A DNA stretch of 64,000 nt, taken from positions 4,712,001 to 4,776,000 of the forward strand of contig OZ234504.1 of the NCBI GenBank assembly GCA_965153455.1. The letters are read 5' to 3'. The position numbers and the translations under genes were made by a program. Shown piece after piece: positions 35,501 through 48,709 of this stretch (the first letter of the stretch is position 1; every line of letters starts with the position of its first letter). The notes below the pieces were generated by a model, which did not search any database, was not told the origin of the DNA, and saw only the letters and a list, made by a program, of their open reading frames with translations. This DNA is from Sphagnum compactum (taxonomy: Eukaryota > Bryophyta > Sphagnopsida > Sphagnales).

Positions 35501-38500
35501 CACTTAATATTGCATAGTTTGTTTACTAAAACCACCAACCAATCTTAACCATCACAAACTTCATTGGCTCCTATTAACCATTTTCATAAATTTAATTAGG
35601 TTAGCCAAAACCAATGTGAATTGCACATGATGAGTTAGAAGTATTCATGTTACATAAAAATAAAATAAAAATGTGTGGTGAATGGATGTGAAATAAGTTT
35701 AAGGATGTGATAATGAGAAACAAAAAATAAATAATGAAATGTTTTGGCTATTATTGGACAGCAAAAGTTTCAAATACTTGAAAGAAATTCATTGTTAAAA
35801 TAAGGAAATAAAATAAATTCCACCATTGTTCAATCAATTATTTTAATAAATTCTAATATTAATTATCATCTAAAGTTTCATACATGTTAATTTTAGTGAT
35901 GAAATATTGGAACTAGTATAGTATATCATACTATGGTATTCAACTTGACAATTCTATGCCAAAACATTTCACATTTTCCTTAAAATTCATATCACCATCT
36001 TTGAATGTTTTTTCTTCCCAAGTGACATCAACACATATTTGAATTCAAAAAATCAAATTGAACAAAAATTAATTTCTTTTAAATATTTTATTTTTCGCAA
36101 ATCTTCTATTAAGTTTCATGAATTTGTTGGTGTAATCAATGCACAAATTTTTTCAATGTTTTCAACAAATGAAAATTGAATCTCGTCATATTTTAGAATT
36201 TATTGAAGTGAAAATGATTTCATTGAAAATATATGTGACCATGGATTTTGGTTTTGATGTTGTAAGATTTGATATACAAATGAAAATTTATTTAATTGAC
36301 TTTATGTCAATTGATCGTCATTGATAGTGTGAAACATATAGTCTACAAAAAATAAAAAATGGTCACCTATGAATAAAAGATGAAGATCATATATTGTTAG
36401 TTGTATCATGATCATTGATTAAAAATGTGTTATAATTGAATTTAATGTCATGTGTGAAAATAATTATAACACATGGGTAAGTCTATGATAAAATGAGCCA
36501 CACCCAATTCCCTTTCCAAAAGCACAATAGTAACATGTTAAGATTGGAAAGTGAGGTGACATGCACAAAATTTATATTATTTTGATTAAACTTTTGAGTT
36601 TTACAATTTATCTTTAGATTTATCTAGAGGTCATGGGAGGGGAACATGTTGATTGTGAATTTTACAATTTATTTTTTCATCAATCCGAATGATGATCCCA
36701 AACCATACAATGTACTAATTATTCAATTTTCATTTTAATATGAAAATTTCTCAAAAAATTTGGTCAAATTTGATCATTTTTATTCAATTTGATAAGATTT
36801 TTAAAGTGGTTACAAGTGTTAAATTACTAAGTTTTTACCCTCAAATTGATCATAAAATTGATTCATACTTTATGTTTCATTTTTCAATGTATATTACATC
36901 GCAATACATAAGTTATGGGTGAAAATATGGTAAAATAAACAAAAAAAAGTAGTTCAATGCCCAAAATCCAATTTAAAAATGAAATATTCTTTTATGTAAA
37001 CATAAGAAAGTAATTTAAAAACCTTTGTAAGTAAAAATATGAAACCATTAGCTCCTTCATTGAATCTATGGTAAGTTGAATACAAATTTTAAAAAACTTT
37101 GTTGTCATAAAAATAGATTTGAAATTAATAATGTTAATATGATGTTCAAACCTACTTTTACGTTAAATTTTTTATATATTAGGACAATAATATGCATAAT
37201 TTAATAATATATATGTATCTTCTAAGCCTACGTGAACTTGAAAGTAAAAAAAAATCAATATTTCATTGATTACTTGCAACCCATTTTGTGATATTGAAAT
37301 TCTTGTGCAAGTAGATGCATTGAAAAAAATTGACTTAAATACACTTGAAGATGAGGTTCTTCTTGATGGTATAATAATAAAGATTATCATTGAGTGTCTC
37401 CATGTTAAGGAGTAACATCCAAAAACAATTCTAGGACTTGTTAAACAACTTTGAATAATCATGTTGAACTTTGGGGCATAGAATTGGAGCTATATTGTGA
37501 TTTAAAAATATATATATATATAACTATAACAAGTAATTTTGACTCAATAAGTTCCAACCCAAAAAATGATGTAGATTTCAAAAAATGAAATCCTCATGGA
37601 GTCTTCTTTTGGTTGTGATGAAAGTCCTTTTACCTACAAAGGATTTCATAACTATCAATTTATGACATTCAATAATACAAATTTTATCAATTGCTAACCA
37701 TTGGTATGTAATTAAATGACCTAATACTTCATTTTGATAAAGCTCTTTTGGTCACCATGTGTAACAAAACTACATCTATGTCATCCTAAAGACATCCTAA
37801 ATGGCATTTCTTAGCATGAAAACACCCCATCATACTAGTCATTGAATGAAATGTTATTTATATTTTTAATACATCAAAAATATTTTATGACTACTTGTAA
37901 TATTTTGTGACAAGTAGTAATTAGCCATTTACTTTACCTTGTTTTCACCCTTCTATGAAAAAATATTGATTCCTAAGTTGAATTGAAAATTTACAAACAT
38001 GTTATTTAAGGGTGGTTACACATTTAGTGAATCATTTTATCATAGACTTACTCATATAGTTTATGCCAAACCTTCAAACATTTGTGAAAATAACCCTAGA
38101 AATAAACCCAAGAAGTTTCATGTACACAAATGGCAAGTTTATTTTGGTTTTGCTTTTGGACATTGCATGCATGGTTTGCAATGTGTACATTGAGTAAATG
38201 CAATTTTGGTAGAAGATACTTATCCCAAAAATTACACCAAAAATAAATGTGCATCCAAACGTTGACAACTTTAAACATGGGCTTCCAAATGCATGCAATT
38301 GTGATACATTGGGAATTCCTATAAGTTCATTTTTTTCTTTTGGATTCTTTCACATATTGTATGAACTTGTCAAAAATATTGAGAGATGATGTTCAAAGTC
38401 TTATAGCCACACTCAAAGGCCTATATTATGTTTGGGACCTTTATTATGGACTCTCGAATGAGCTCTATTCATTCATAATATATATGACAATTTTTCTTAA

Positions 38501-41500
38501 TTCAATTTTTTTCCCTTGTTGGAAGTATACACCACTCCAAATGTTATTTCATTGGTAAGTATATCCTAGAGTGGGACCTAGACATTTGTATTTGCTTTTT
38601 ATGTTTGATATTAAATATTATCTTAATTACAATTGATCCCTAATTTGTGCCCAATTTGATAGAGTTAGGTGAAATGTTATCAAATCATAATTGTCACCTA
38701 ATGTAGAACACCAAATATGCTAAATTACATAACAATATTAGTAGGTGTGTACATAATTGAATCATAGCAAATCAAATTCATGCTAGTGAAGATAAATTTC
38801 TACATGTAATCACTAAACCTTGTAGGAATAATATATGAAAATTTTAGTTATGTCAACTTAGATGGTAAGAGATCCAACAATCTTGCCAATCTGAAAATGA
38901 AAAACATAGCTTAACATGAAGAGGAATAATACACCTTATGTGAAACATATTTTTATGTTTTGTGCCTTATGGTTGCATTTTTCTTTCAAAAGCTACAAAT
39001 ACATTTAAATTACACTTGAGGCATATTAACTAGAACCCCATGGCTGAAAAAAAACTTTTGATTTAGGGAATGCACTTTAATAATTAAATATATTTTAAAT
39101 TTTTAATTTAAGCTATAATTTGAAAATGTGAAGAAGAGGTAAGAATAATGGTAAAGGGGCTGTAGGTTATCAATTCAATAATCCAACCTCCCCCCTTTTT
39201 ATTTCCCTCATATGTTCCCATATGGTTTCCAATAGTTCATCATTATTTATGTCAATCTCAAATTTGATTTTACTATATAACATGGACATGAAAAAAAATG
39301 TGTTAATGTACCTTTTCATGTCCATTTTTATAGAAAAGGAAAGTTAATTTTTGAAAAGGTATTGAAATAATAATTATTTGAAATAAATAAGTAAATTCAC
39401 CATTACATGGATAGCTTGTCCATTTGAAACCATGGACTCTAAATAAATCCAGAGAAAATGTAATGATTTTATTTCATCAATTACTTTCAATTATCTTATC
39501 AACATTTTCATGTGTTAAATTGTATATTAATATACAAGATGGAATGTGTTTGTCATCAAACAGTTGTAAAATCAAATTTTCCTTTAATGAATAATGGGGC
39601 ATGTTGAACACAAAACCTTTCTAGGTACAATTAACCATTTGTTAGCATGACAACATGATAAGTTCTTTGTTAAATTACATATAGGATATATTTTGTATAA
39701 TCACTAATGTACAACTTCCCTTTTCCAAATGAAAGGATTTTGATTTTTTTGGGTCGAATTTGCTTTTGTAACACATGCATCTATTAGTACCAATGGTCTA
39801 GAGGCAAGCATTAGGGTTTTCTTGTCATGGTTTAATGTTTTCAATATTTAATATTGTTATAGAAATATTTACAAATTAAGGGTTATTTCACTTCTTTCAA
39901 ACCAACCCTAAGTTCTCCATGTGAAACAAGCACAAGGTTTTTAAATTGTCATGGTTTGATGCTTGCAATATTCATATTCTTCAAAAGAACATATCTTTTA
40001 GATAAGGTTTTATGTCACATATTTGAAAACCCACCTCTCTTTCATTGTGTAAAAGAAAGATTGTAGAGGTTTCTCTTGTCATAATTTTCATGCAATAACA
40101 AAATTTGGGACCATTTATTTTCATTATGGTCATGTATTAATCTTATTTGTTGTTTGATGAATCTTTGACCTTCAAAACCTTTAGTTAGCTATGCATAGTT
40201 TAAGAAACTTCCCATAGTAATTTCTTGATGACATGAAAATTTCATTTCTACTTGGAGATTGATGTTTTTTGAATAATGGAGAAGTTATTGTTTTGTAGAG
40301 TGGACAAATGTTTTATGTCATGCGCTTCACATGCGGTGACTTCAATGCCATTTGTTGAAAAACACATAATGTAAAGATGTAAAGATGGAGATCAACATAT
40401 TTTGGTGCCCATAAATCCTAAATTCTAAACTTGCTAAGTTGATGGGCACCCTAATGTGATAAAAGTCTTTAGATGGGCCCAAGGCATTAGGTGGACACCC
40501 AAACCTTCCAATGCCAATTGGTGCTAATTGTTTGAATGAAAAGACACTTAATTTCTTAAATGTTTTTAGCATTATTGCATTTTTGTCTAACTACACTTAA
40601 TCAATCCCCAACTTGTAATACAATACCAAAATAAACACATAATTATAAAATTCCAAATTTGCATGCTTGTCTTTAATTAAGTGATTGCTAACATGTTTGA
40701 TATTGTTGGAATGTCTTAATATCTTAATCGGGGACTTGTAGCCATAAATTTGTTAGAGTTGTATTATATTTAAAAATAATGCAAAGTTCACTTTAAAGTT
40801 TACTTCTACTTGTAATGGATCATGTGCCAATACACAAACATGGGCAATATACAAAAAATGATAAGAGCACACAATAAGAAAAATACATGATCCAATAGTC
40901 AAATTCACAATGTCATTTTTAATAGTTCAATGTAGTCCATTTTTCATTCTTCCATAATTGCATAGTCAAACTTGATTTTGAAAATGTTTGTCAATCTACC
41001 ATGAGAATTAAAACTTGATACACTAGTTTAAGTTTAATTTTTTCTAGATGCCCAAAATTGTCCCTATTTTTGTTTCCAAAATTTGATGCATTATCCATTA
41101 AAATGTCTTCTTTTGATTTCCTCTATTTTTTTTCATTGTACAATGCATTTGCATTTTGCCCACATGTGCATTCCCTTGCTATTTTTTTCCTACCAACATG
41201 ATCATTAGTGTCTTGTGTGTAGCAATTTTAATTAACACCATATTTTATATGTCATCTAAAATATCTACCAAATTCAATTTTACCATCAAGTTTGATGGTG
41301 GTGTATGAAACACAACCATATATAAATTTGAATTAAATCCCAAATTTAAAAAATGATTGACATATAAACATGATTAGAAGGTTAATACCAAATTTGATCA
41401 CATTTAGCTCTTTTGAAAAATTCCAATGAAAATTGGTGAATATTCATTCAAAGTTGTTGCACATGTGGATATTAATGGAAGTATGATAGTCAAGTTTTGA

Positions 41501-41758
41501 TTAGTTTTCAACTTTACAAAATTCAAATCTATTTTCTCACTTGATTTAAAATCAAAATGTCAAGGAGTTACAAAATTAAGTAATGCTAAATTTAGTTATG
41601 GCAAGATTGAGGTTTTATACATTTTAAAGAACTATGGATACAAAACGGAGGTTGTCCCTTATAGATTTACATGTAGCCCTCTACAAACATCATGGAAACT
41701 ACGGTGAACAATTAATTATTTTCTTTCCAATATTTTTCTTCTTTGCAATAAGTGGATT
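32550..41758. other. Long gene-less AT-rich stretch
   Basis: About 9 kb with no recognisable gene or element. Stops are dense in all frames and open frames above 60 codons look like chance. The only structure noted is a weak direct repeat around TTGTCATGGTTT(A/G)ATG near 39,820 and 39,950, and a 42-codon plus-strand frame at about 37,285-37,415 (IEILVQVDALKKIDLNTLED) too short to call. Confidence 0.5.
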
Positions 41759-43907
41759 CACTATGAGAAATTGTGTCCGTCAAAACCACACTACCTTGCA
41801 ACTAAAGTTCAGAAAATAATTTATATAAAATTATTCTACAACTATCCCCTAGGAAATACAGGGTATTAATAAATAAATTATCACGTTAGAAAATTAGTTA
41901 GTTGTATTATAGTTGCAAGTTAGTTGAAAATGGATCTTCTATATGGTAATTTATACACATCAAACATATGTATGTAGTTAACCATGTTTGACTTTTCCAA
42001 TAGTTACATTGTAATTGCATGTGGCAATTACTTTAAAATTGTTGTAAATGTGACACTAAAACAACAACTATGTTGCAACTAATGTATAATGTATATACAT
42101 GCAATTATGCCATGTGACCACATTTCCACCACCCATTATGGGATACATTTGCAACTAATTTTTAACTACAACTTCCAGTAGTGATATAATTAGTACAACC
42201 ACTACTAAAATATTATTGTTCAACTATGTTTTTACTATAATGCAATTGTTTATAATTGAATAAGAATACATAATCATATGTAATGTTTTATAAAGAATTA
42301 TTTTTTCAATAATTTAAGTATCAAATATTAACTATGTTTAATACATTTTTTATTATGAACTTATCGATTATACTAAATAATTGACTATTAATATGAATAA
42401 ATAAATCTAATTCATATTATTCATATTATTAATTTGACATTAACTAACAAATTAATTATTTATTAAATAATAACTAGATAAACATTTGTCCAAGTTGGGG
42501 ATACTTCATAATGAATTAGATCGATTATTTAAATAATAATTAATTCATCAATAATTACCAAATGTTAATTATCTAAATTCACTAACTAATTAATTATTTG
42601 GATGCATATAATTATTTTAAATGTGAAACTAATTTAACAATGTGTATATTATATTAAAAATTCAATTTGATGTACATATGGAAATGCCTATTTATGATTT
42701 CATGTTTTCTCCCCAAATTCATATTTATTAATGAAAATTTTCAATATTTTATTAATAATTAGTTATCATGTAATTTATTCAATTATTATGAATTAATTAA
42801 TTAAACTGATAATTAATTATTATGAATTGTAAATGAGTTTGATTCATATAAATAGTTCATTAATTAGTTAATGAATTATTTTAAAAATTAAAATATAAGT
42901 GATTAATCATATGAATTTAAATAATTATTCATCTAATAATAAATCATTATTTCAACTAACTAAATATTAAATAATTTATTCACAACTTTATTTATCATTC
43001 ACTAATTTAATTGTATAACTTACATAATGAAAATAAAACACAAAACATGTGAAAAAAAAATTCTTTAGTTGCAACTCAATTTGCAATTGAAGAACAATTA
43101 AAAGATTTAACTCATATGCTTTGTTTTTGAATCCCATGTTACAAACTATATAATGAAGGCTTGTTTTCTTATGTTCTCACATTAAAATACTATGCCATTT
43201 TGGGATGAGCTTTAAAAACTTAGCCTTAAAGGCAAAACATAAAATTAAAAAATAATAATTTCATGGCTGTTCTTTAGTTCACTTAATATTGTGTTTTCCT
43301 ACCTACTTACCTACTTATATAAGTAAATAGGTCTTACTTTTATACCTACCTATGTAAGTAGGTAGGTAGGTAGGTAGGTAAGTAGGTCTTAGGTAGATAT
43401 GCAGGTATGTAGGTCTTAAGACCTACCAACCTACCTACCTATAATTATGTACGACCTACTTAGCTACTAATATATATATATTTTACTTTATTTTCCAAAA
43501 TATAATTTAATATGCCAATAGCAATTTTTGATTGTGCCACATATCGTAATCTCAAACCATCATTAACAATCATAATGGACAATGGAGATTAATATTTCAA
43601 AAAAAATATTATGTCCAAAATTTTTCATAATGCCACATGTTAGATTTTTATGGATGGATGATAATTAATTATGTTAGCATGACATCATGAGTGCAATTAT
43701 AATGAAGTTGCATAATAGTTGAAAATGAGTTATTTTAACAAAGTTGCAATGAATTGCACCATATATACGGTGAATTGTAATCCCGTAACTCATGCAACTT
43801 GTCAGTTAGCACTCACAACATATAAATATAGTGAGTTGTAAGTGTTCGAAGCAACTCGAAAATTGAGTTGCAAGGTTAGTTGTAAAACACCCCTTTCTTT
43901 CATAGTG
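41759..43907. mobile_element. Non-autonomous CACTA element, 2.15 kb, with ATT target duplication
   Basis: Left end CACTATGAGAAA at 41,759; right end, in reverse complement from 43,907, CACTATGAAAGAAA. The flanking bases are ATT on the left (41,756-41,758) and ATT on the right (43,908-43,910), the 3-bp target duplication typical of CACTA elements. Subterminal DNA on both sides repeats AGTTGCAA/TTGCAACT words (41,805, 41,908, 42,075, 42,150; 43,707, 43,743, 43,865), as expected for transposase-binding sites. No transposase ORF remains. Inside, GTAGTG (42,178-42,183) and CACTAC (42,200-42,205) face each other, perhaps ends left by nested copies. Confidence 0.75.
43296..43460. repeat. CTAC/GTAG/CTAC microsatellite with dyad symmetry
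   Basis: ACCTACTTACCTACTT, then (GTAG)n with the run TAGGTAGGTAGGTAGGTA, then ACCTACCAACCTACC. The orientation flips twice within 165 bp, giving potential hairpins. It lies within the 41,759-43,907 element. Confidence 0.8.
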
Positions 43908-43984
43908 ATTTTTTTCGCTTTTTCCATCTCAAAGTTTTTTATCATTTACAATTTAAATGGATATTTTATTCTCTTGTTGATTTT

Positions 43985-44355
43985 GCTTCCAATTTTTTTC
44001 TTTTTTGGAATGGGTGGTTTTTTTTCTCATCTCCCCCTAAGCTTTCTCTCCTTTGAAAGTGGATTGATAATTTGATTTTTCTCTCCTCCACATCCTCCTT
44101 TGGAGTAGGTGAACAATTTTTTTTTCTCCCTCAAACCTCCCTTTCTTTTTTGATTTGTGCAAAAAAATTCTCCCCCATCCCCCTTTTCCAACCTCTTTCT
44201 CCTTTGGAATGGGTTGATAATATTTTTGGGTTCTCCAACTTCTCTCTCATTTGAAAGGAGTGAATAAAATTTTCTCCCATTTCAACCACATTTTCCTACG
44301 AAATCGGTGAATAATTGTTTCCTCCAATTCCCTTATCTTCTAGAATGGGTCTCTA
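43985..44355. repeat. Degenerate pyrimidine-rich minisatellite
   Basis: About six diverged units of 55-70 bp, each containing CTCCTTTGGAATGGGT or a variant (TTTTTTGGAATGGGTGG, CTCCTTTGAAAGTGGATTG, CTCCTTTGGAGTAGGTG, CTAGAATGGGT) followed by a T-rich and C-rich run. Open frames here reflect the repeat. It begins about 80 bp after the CACTA right end. Confidence 0.65.
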
Positions 44356-45280
44356 AAAATATAAAAAATATATATGTATTAAATATGAACCTAAATTTGT
44401 GATACTAATGCCATTATAAAATAGCAAAAGATTTTGATTGAAAACATTGTATTTCAATTTATAACCCAAATAATTACATTTGGGTCTTCGAATTGATTAT
44501 TAAAAATAATGTAAATTTGAAATCCAAGATTAAAGATAACCAAATAAATTTAATTATGAAGTTATAAAGAAAATAATTATGAAAGAAAAGAGTGTAATTA
44601 CATAAATTCTAATGAAAATGATTCATTGGACCTACTTTATATAGGACAATTTAGGTTTCATAAGTTGATATAATCATTGTCATCACCATTTGGATAGTTC
44701 CAAACTAAAATATATTTAACCTATTCCTAAGTAAAGAGGCATAGAAATGCGTCTTTTCAAATCAATGTCTTTAATTTAATTCAATTTTTTTGACACCATA
44801 TTCAAGAATAGATTTTCAATAACTTCCTATTGAATTTGCATCTCATTTCTCTTCAATTGAATCTTAATTCAATTGTTGAATTGAATTCAAATTTATTTCG
44901 ATTCAAGTTGCATGCAATGTCATTTGAATGAAATTTAATTTCCACAAAAGTTTTTTTTCTCATCAATTGATTAATTGATCATCACTCATAATTGTACATA
45001 ACAATGTGAAGCCCAAGTTACTTATTGAGTTATGTGATTCAACATATTATATTGATTTCATTATGTATTTACAAAATTTGGGCTTCGCGCTATTTCACAT
45101 AACCAATGATGATGATTAAATTATTTTATGTGTACATTTTTTTTTAGTTATTTTTGTTTTTTCAAAAGATAAAATTTTGTAAATTTCACTATATGTCATT
45201 TTGTTCCATTAATATTTTTACATTCTTAATTTGCTAGGCAAAATGTCAACGAAAGTCTGATTCATTAGAGAAGTTCACAA
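44356..45280. other. Gene-less AT-rich stretch
   Basis: No supported gene. Between 44,760 and 44,990 are many ATTCAATTGAAT-like words with local dyad symmetry. Confidence 0.5.
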
Positions 45281-45410
45281 CAAGATACAAACAAACAAAA
45301 GAAAAAAAACATTGAAAGAGTGTAAAACAAACAAAAAGATACAAATAGATAAAAACATTGAAAGGGTGCAAGACAAACAACAAGATACAAACAAAACAAA
45401 ACAAAAACTA
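45281..45410. repeat. Short A-rich tandem repeat
   Basis: Two to three copies of a unit of about 60-65 bp containing AAGATACAAACAAA and AAACATTGAAAG(A/G)GTG. Confidence 0.7.
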
Positions 45411-45469
45411 TTCTAAAATGGAATTTGATCTATGAGGAATTATAATTTGAAATGACTCTAAAATTGTTG

Positions 45470-48400
45470 CAATGACAATCACCAAAATACCCAGCCTACA
45501 TAAACCAGTTCCGATGAAACATTGTCACTGGAATAATTTCAATGACAGGTTTTTGCATAACCTATCGCTCCTGACTTGGACTATTTGCTGCCCGAAGAAC
45601 TGCATGAGTTCGAGAGCTTATGATTCTGAAGCTTTGAGGAAGACGGCAAGATGGCGATTATGGTGTTGGCAAGTGAATGGTGATCCTTTTTGGCATGAGA
45701 ACTGTGTTGCAGTCCTGGAGTGCTGAATTTAGGAGGGCTTGAATGACGGACTATGAATTTGCAGAATTTCAAAACCGCATCCATCTTGGAAGGAGTAGAT
45801 AGACAAACACAATCATATGACTGGTATGGTGTTACTGTGTTGAGGCTTAAATTTGGTTTTAGGTAGGATACTGAAGATCTTGACTGGCATGGATGTTAGT
45901 GCATGTTCTGTCAAGTGCGCATAGCCGGATTTGTGTTTCAGAAGTTCTGGAAGTGGGTTGCTGCATCTGATAAGGGTTTAACCACGTGGTGCCATAGTGT
46001 CATGCATGGTTCAGATGAATGTTCAGATAATGAGAACAATTCGAGTGCAACCTAAAACTGGGTATAGGTGCTGGTTTAGAACTGGTACCTTATTTTCTGA
46101 CCACATAAGGAAGTTTCCATTACATTTTTGCCATGAAGTTGGGATGTTCTTGTCAGCCTTGGCTATATACTTGAACAAACTTCAAAGTATATGAGAATTT
46201 TGCAAAACTTTGGTGCTAGTATTTTTCCTGTATTTGGCAGTGGTGAGTCACATGTTTGCAAGACTGTTGAAATGATCAAAATGATTGCTCTCACAATTTG
46301 CTAATCAGTGCAGGAAAGAAGAATACATGGTTTTTGATTGTGGGTTTTGATAGCCTGATGTGCACCAAGCTAGGGGGGATTGCTGAAAGCTTAGTTAGCA
46401 GGGGGAAATTAGCTCTACTGCATTATGAACCTTATCTCAATGTTGAAGGCACCAGTGTACACCATGAAAGAATGGATCGACATTCTTGACCCCTTGAAGC
46501 ATGTGTTTGCTCCAAAGTACTCCCTGAAGGCAGAAGCTTGAGCTCCCATCAAATGGGAGCTGTTGGTCACCATGGTTCTTAAATGAAGGACACGGGGCAG
46601 CATCCACTGTTGTATTGAATCCTAGTATGCTCTGATCTTCTTTTTGGTTTCAATTTTCAAATTTGCTTAGTCCAGTGCCTTCCATGTAGAAGCTTATTCA
46701 TGCTCTTGGATTGTCACAATTAGAGTGTTGTTGCTTCATGTTGAAACTGATCATGTGTTGGATTGGGCCACATAACTTGTGAATGGCAAGAATTCCTCAT
46801 GACTTGTTTGTCTACCAGGCCTGATTCTTTTGTGCAGAAGGAATTGCTTACATAATTCTGCTTTTCTAGGGATAGATTTGTCTATCACATTTAGGTGTTT
46901 GCAAGCATGCAATCTGGTTCAAGGACAGTGAAAACTACATGAGTGGAATCGGCAGAAGGTTTGATGGCAGAAGCACAGTACAATTCAACATATTTGTAGG
47001 CATTGGAAGTCTTGCAAGATTTTTTGGACTTCATAGATGTGGGAAGGCAATGGAGCTTTTTTGACAACTGCAACAAGGTGCAGTTCTGATGAGTTTTACT
47101 ATCATTTAAGTGCTCAACAAATGTGCTATCTTGTCTGTGCACAACATATAGAGGTCATTGAAAGCAGTGCCTACCTGGGTCATAACCTCATTCACAGCTA
47201 TGTCCTATGGGGAGTACAGGATACCTGGAGACTGTCCAACAAAGTACCCACATGACATATGCACCATTCAAGTGCTCTCATTGTGGGATATATTGTATGG
47301 CCAAGGGCAGAAGGCATGTGATGCCCATGCCACATTACTTGTAGCCTTCTAGGAGCATATAGGTTGTACATGGACTGACAAATATGTCCAACACAAAATT
47401 GTGCACTCTGTATGATTCACATTCACAAAGGCATGTGGCACCATTGTGTGAAGCAGGCCAAGCTCATCCTTATAACTATCCGGACATTTTCAAGATTCCA
47501 CTCTCTGCTCTCTAGTTTTCAAAATGTGCTTTGACATATTCTAAGTACACACTAGGTCCTGCAGAAGGAGGTTACTAGGGTGGTATCTGTGGATTTGGTG
47601 CTGTACAGGACAACTGTAAGTTTAGCTCCAAACAATTTGTTTGAAGTTGTAGAGCTTGCTTGGACATGCCATGATTCAAAGATTGTGTGATTGATGACAT
47701 TTATGACCATAGTAGTATTCTGCTTTGCCATGTTGAATTCATGTGAAGAACTTGTACTCAGTGCCCAGCTAATCTATGGTTGCTGTTCCCTAGCTCTCAA
47801 CATGTTGTTTGGGCTTTTGGTGTAAAGCTTGAACCATTTGGACCAAGGGTTGTGCATACTTATGGTTTTTATGGCAACTCAAGTACAAAATGTGCACATT
47901 GTAGATTAAGTATCCACATCCACATGTTCAAGAGTGAAAAACCATTTGTCACACCTTAATGTCCATTTGAAAATACAGCTGAACAGTTAGAGGATGTAGG
48001 AACTTTCAGTGCACCAAGGCATAAGAATGGAACCTAAAGAGTATGAAACAACCAATTCGCAATTCTTGATAGTGAAAGTCAGTTTTATCAGAATAGACTA
48101 AATTTTTTTCTGGCTTACTGGTTGCAAGTAGATCCTTTCACTCCTTTTGCTCATTTTGATTGCTTTGGTTATTATGTTTTCAACAAACACATTTTTGTTG
48201 TGTTTGAAGTTCATCCTTCTAAAGTATATTTGGTTGCCTTGACAAATGTTGTTTTCCTAGTGTAAATCAGACTACTTTTGGAAAAATTTGCAAAAGTAGT
48301 GATAATATGGCCACATTTTGTGTTAACTCCAATGTTGGGCTAGTGTTCAGGATTTTCAAATTAATCCTGAATCCACACCTAAGATGTTAATTAGTATTAA
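45470..48400. other. Old unclassified stretch, more GC than flanks
   Basis: About 2.9 kb that is less AT-rich and less repetitive than its neighbours, as gene-derived or element-derived DNA would be. I read both strands and found no domain. Frames of 60-80 codons (for example 45,472-45,726 plus and 46,891-47,142 minus) carry no known motif. It may be a fossil LINE or an intronic/non-coding relic. Confidence 0.3.
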
Positions 48401-48627
48401 ATCTTTTCGAAAAATGACAAATTAACTCAACATTTAGAATGCATCCTTGTCTATCCTTTTTTTTTCTCCCTCTTTCAAAACTGGGGGAAATTGCAAACTC
48501 CAAAAAAATAATTCAATGTTAGTTACTAATTAACAACATGTGTGGACATGTTGAAATAATGTTTAGAAGATTGATCACAACTTGCGATGTTAAAAAAATT
48601 GTGGTATTGTAATTCGTGACACTTTAT

Positions 48628-48705
48628 TGGCCCTACCATGTAAGGCAGGGATATTGTGTTGAGAATCAGCATAAAGTATAGTAGCTTCAAGGGTTTTTCC
48701 CCCTA
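48628..48705. repeat. Dispersed repeat R1, diverged inverted copy
   Basis: Reads CCTACCATGTAAGGCAGGGA and AAAGTATAGTAGCTTCAAGG, clearly related, in opposite orientation, to the right-hand end of R1 at 30,460-30,533. More diverged than the 62-kb copy. Confidence 0.5.
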
Positions 48706-48709
48706 TCAA

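Noticed and set aside
37285-37415. Plus-strand frame IEILVQVDALKKIDLNTLED, coding-like
   Set aside because: Only about 42 codons, with AT-rich stop-dense flanks and no splice sites worth trusting.
41759-42183. A 425-bp CACTA element ending at 42,183
   Set aside because: The ends match less well (12/17) and flanks are ATT/ATA; the 43,907 end gives a better terminus and a perfect ATT duplication.
43842-44254. Two Phe/Ser/Pro-rich ORFs
   Set aside because: They follow the pyrimidine-rich minisatellite; no conserved residues.
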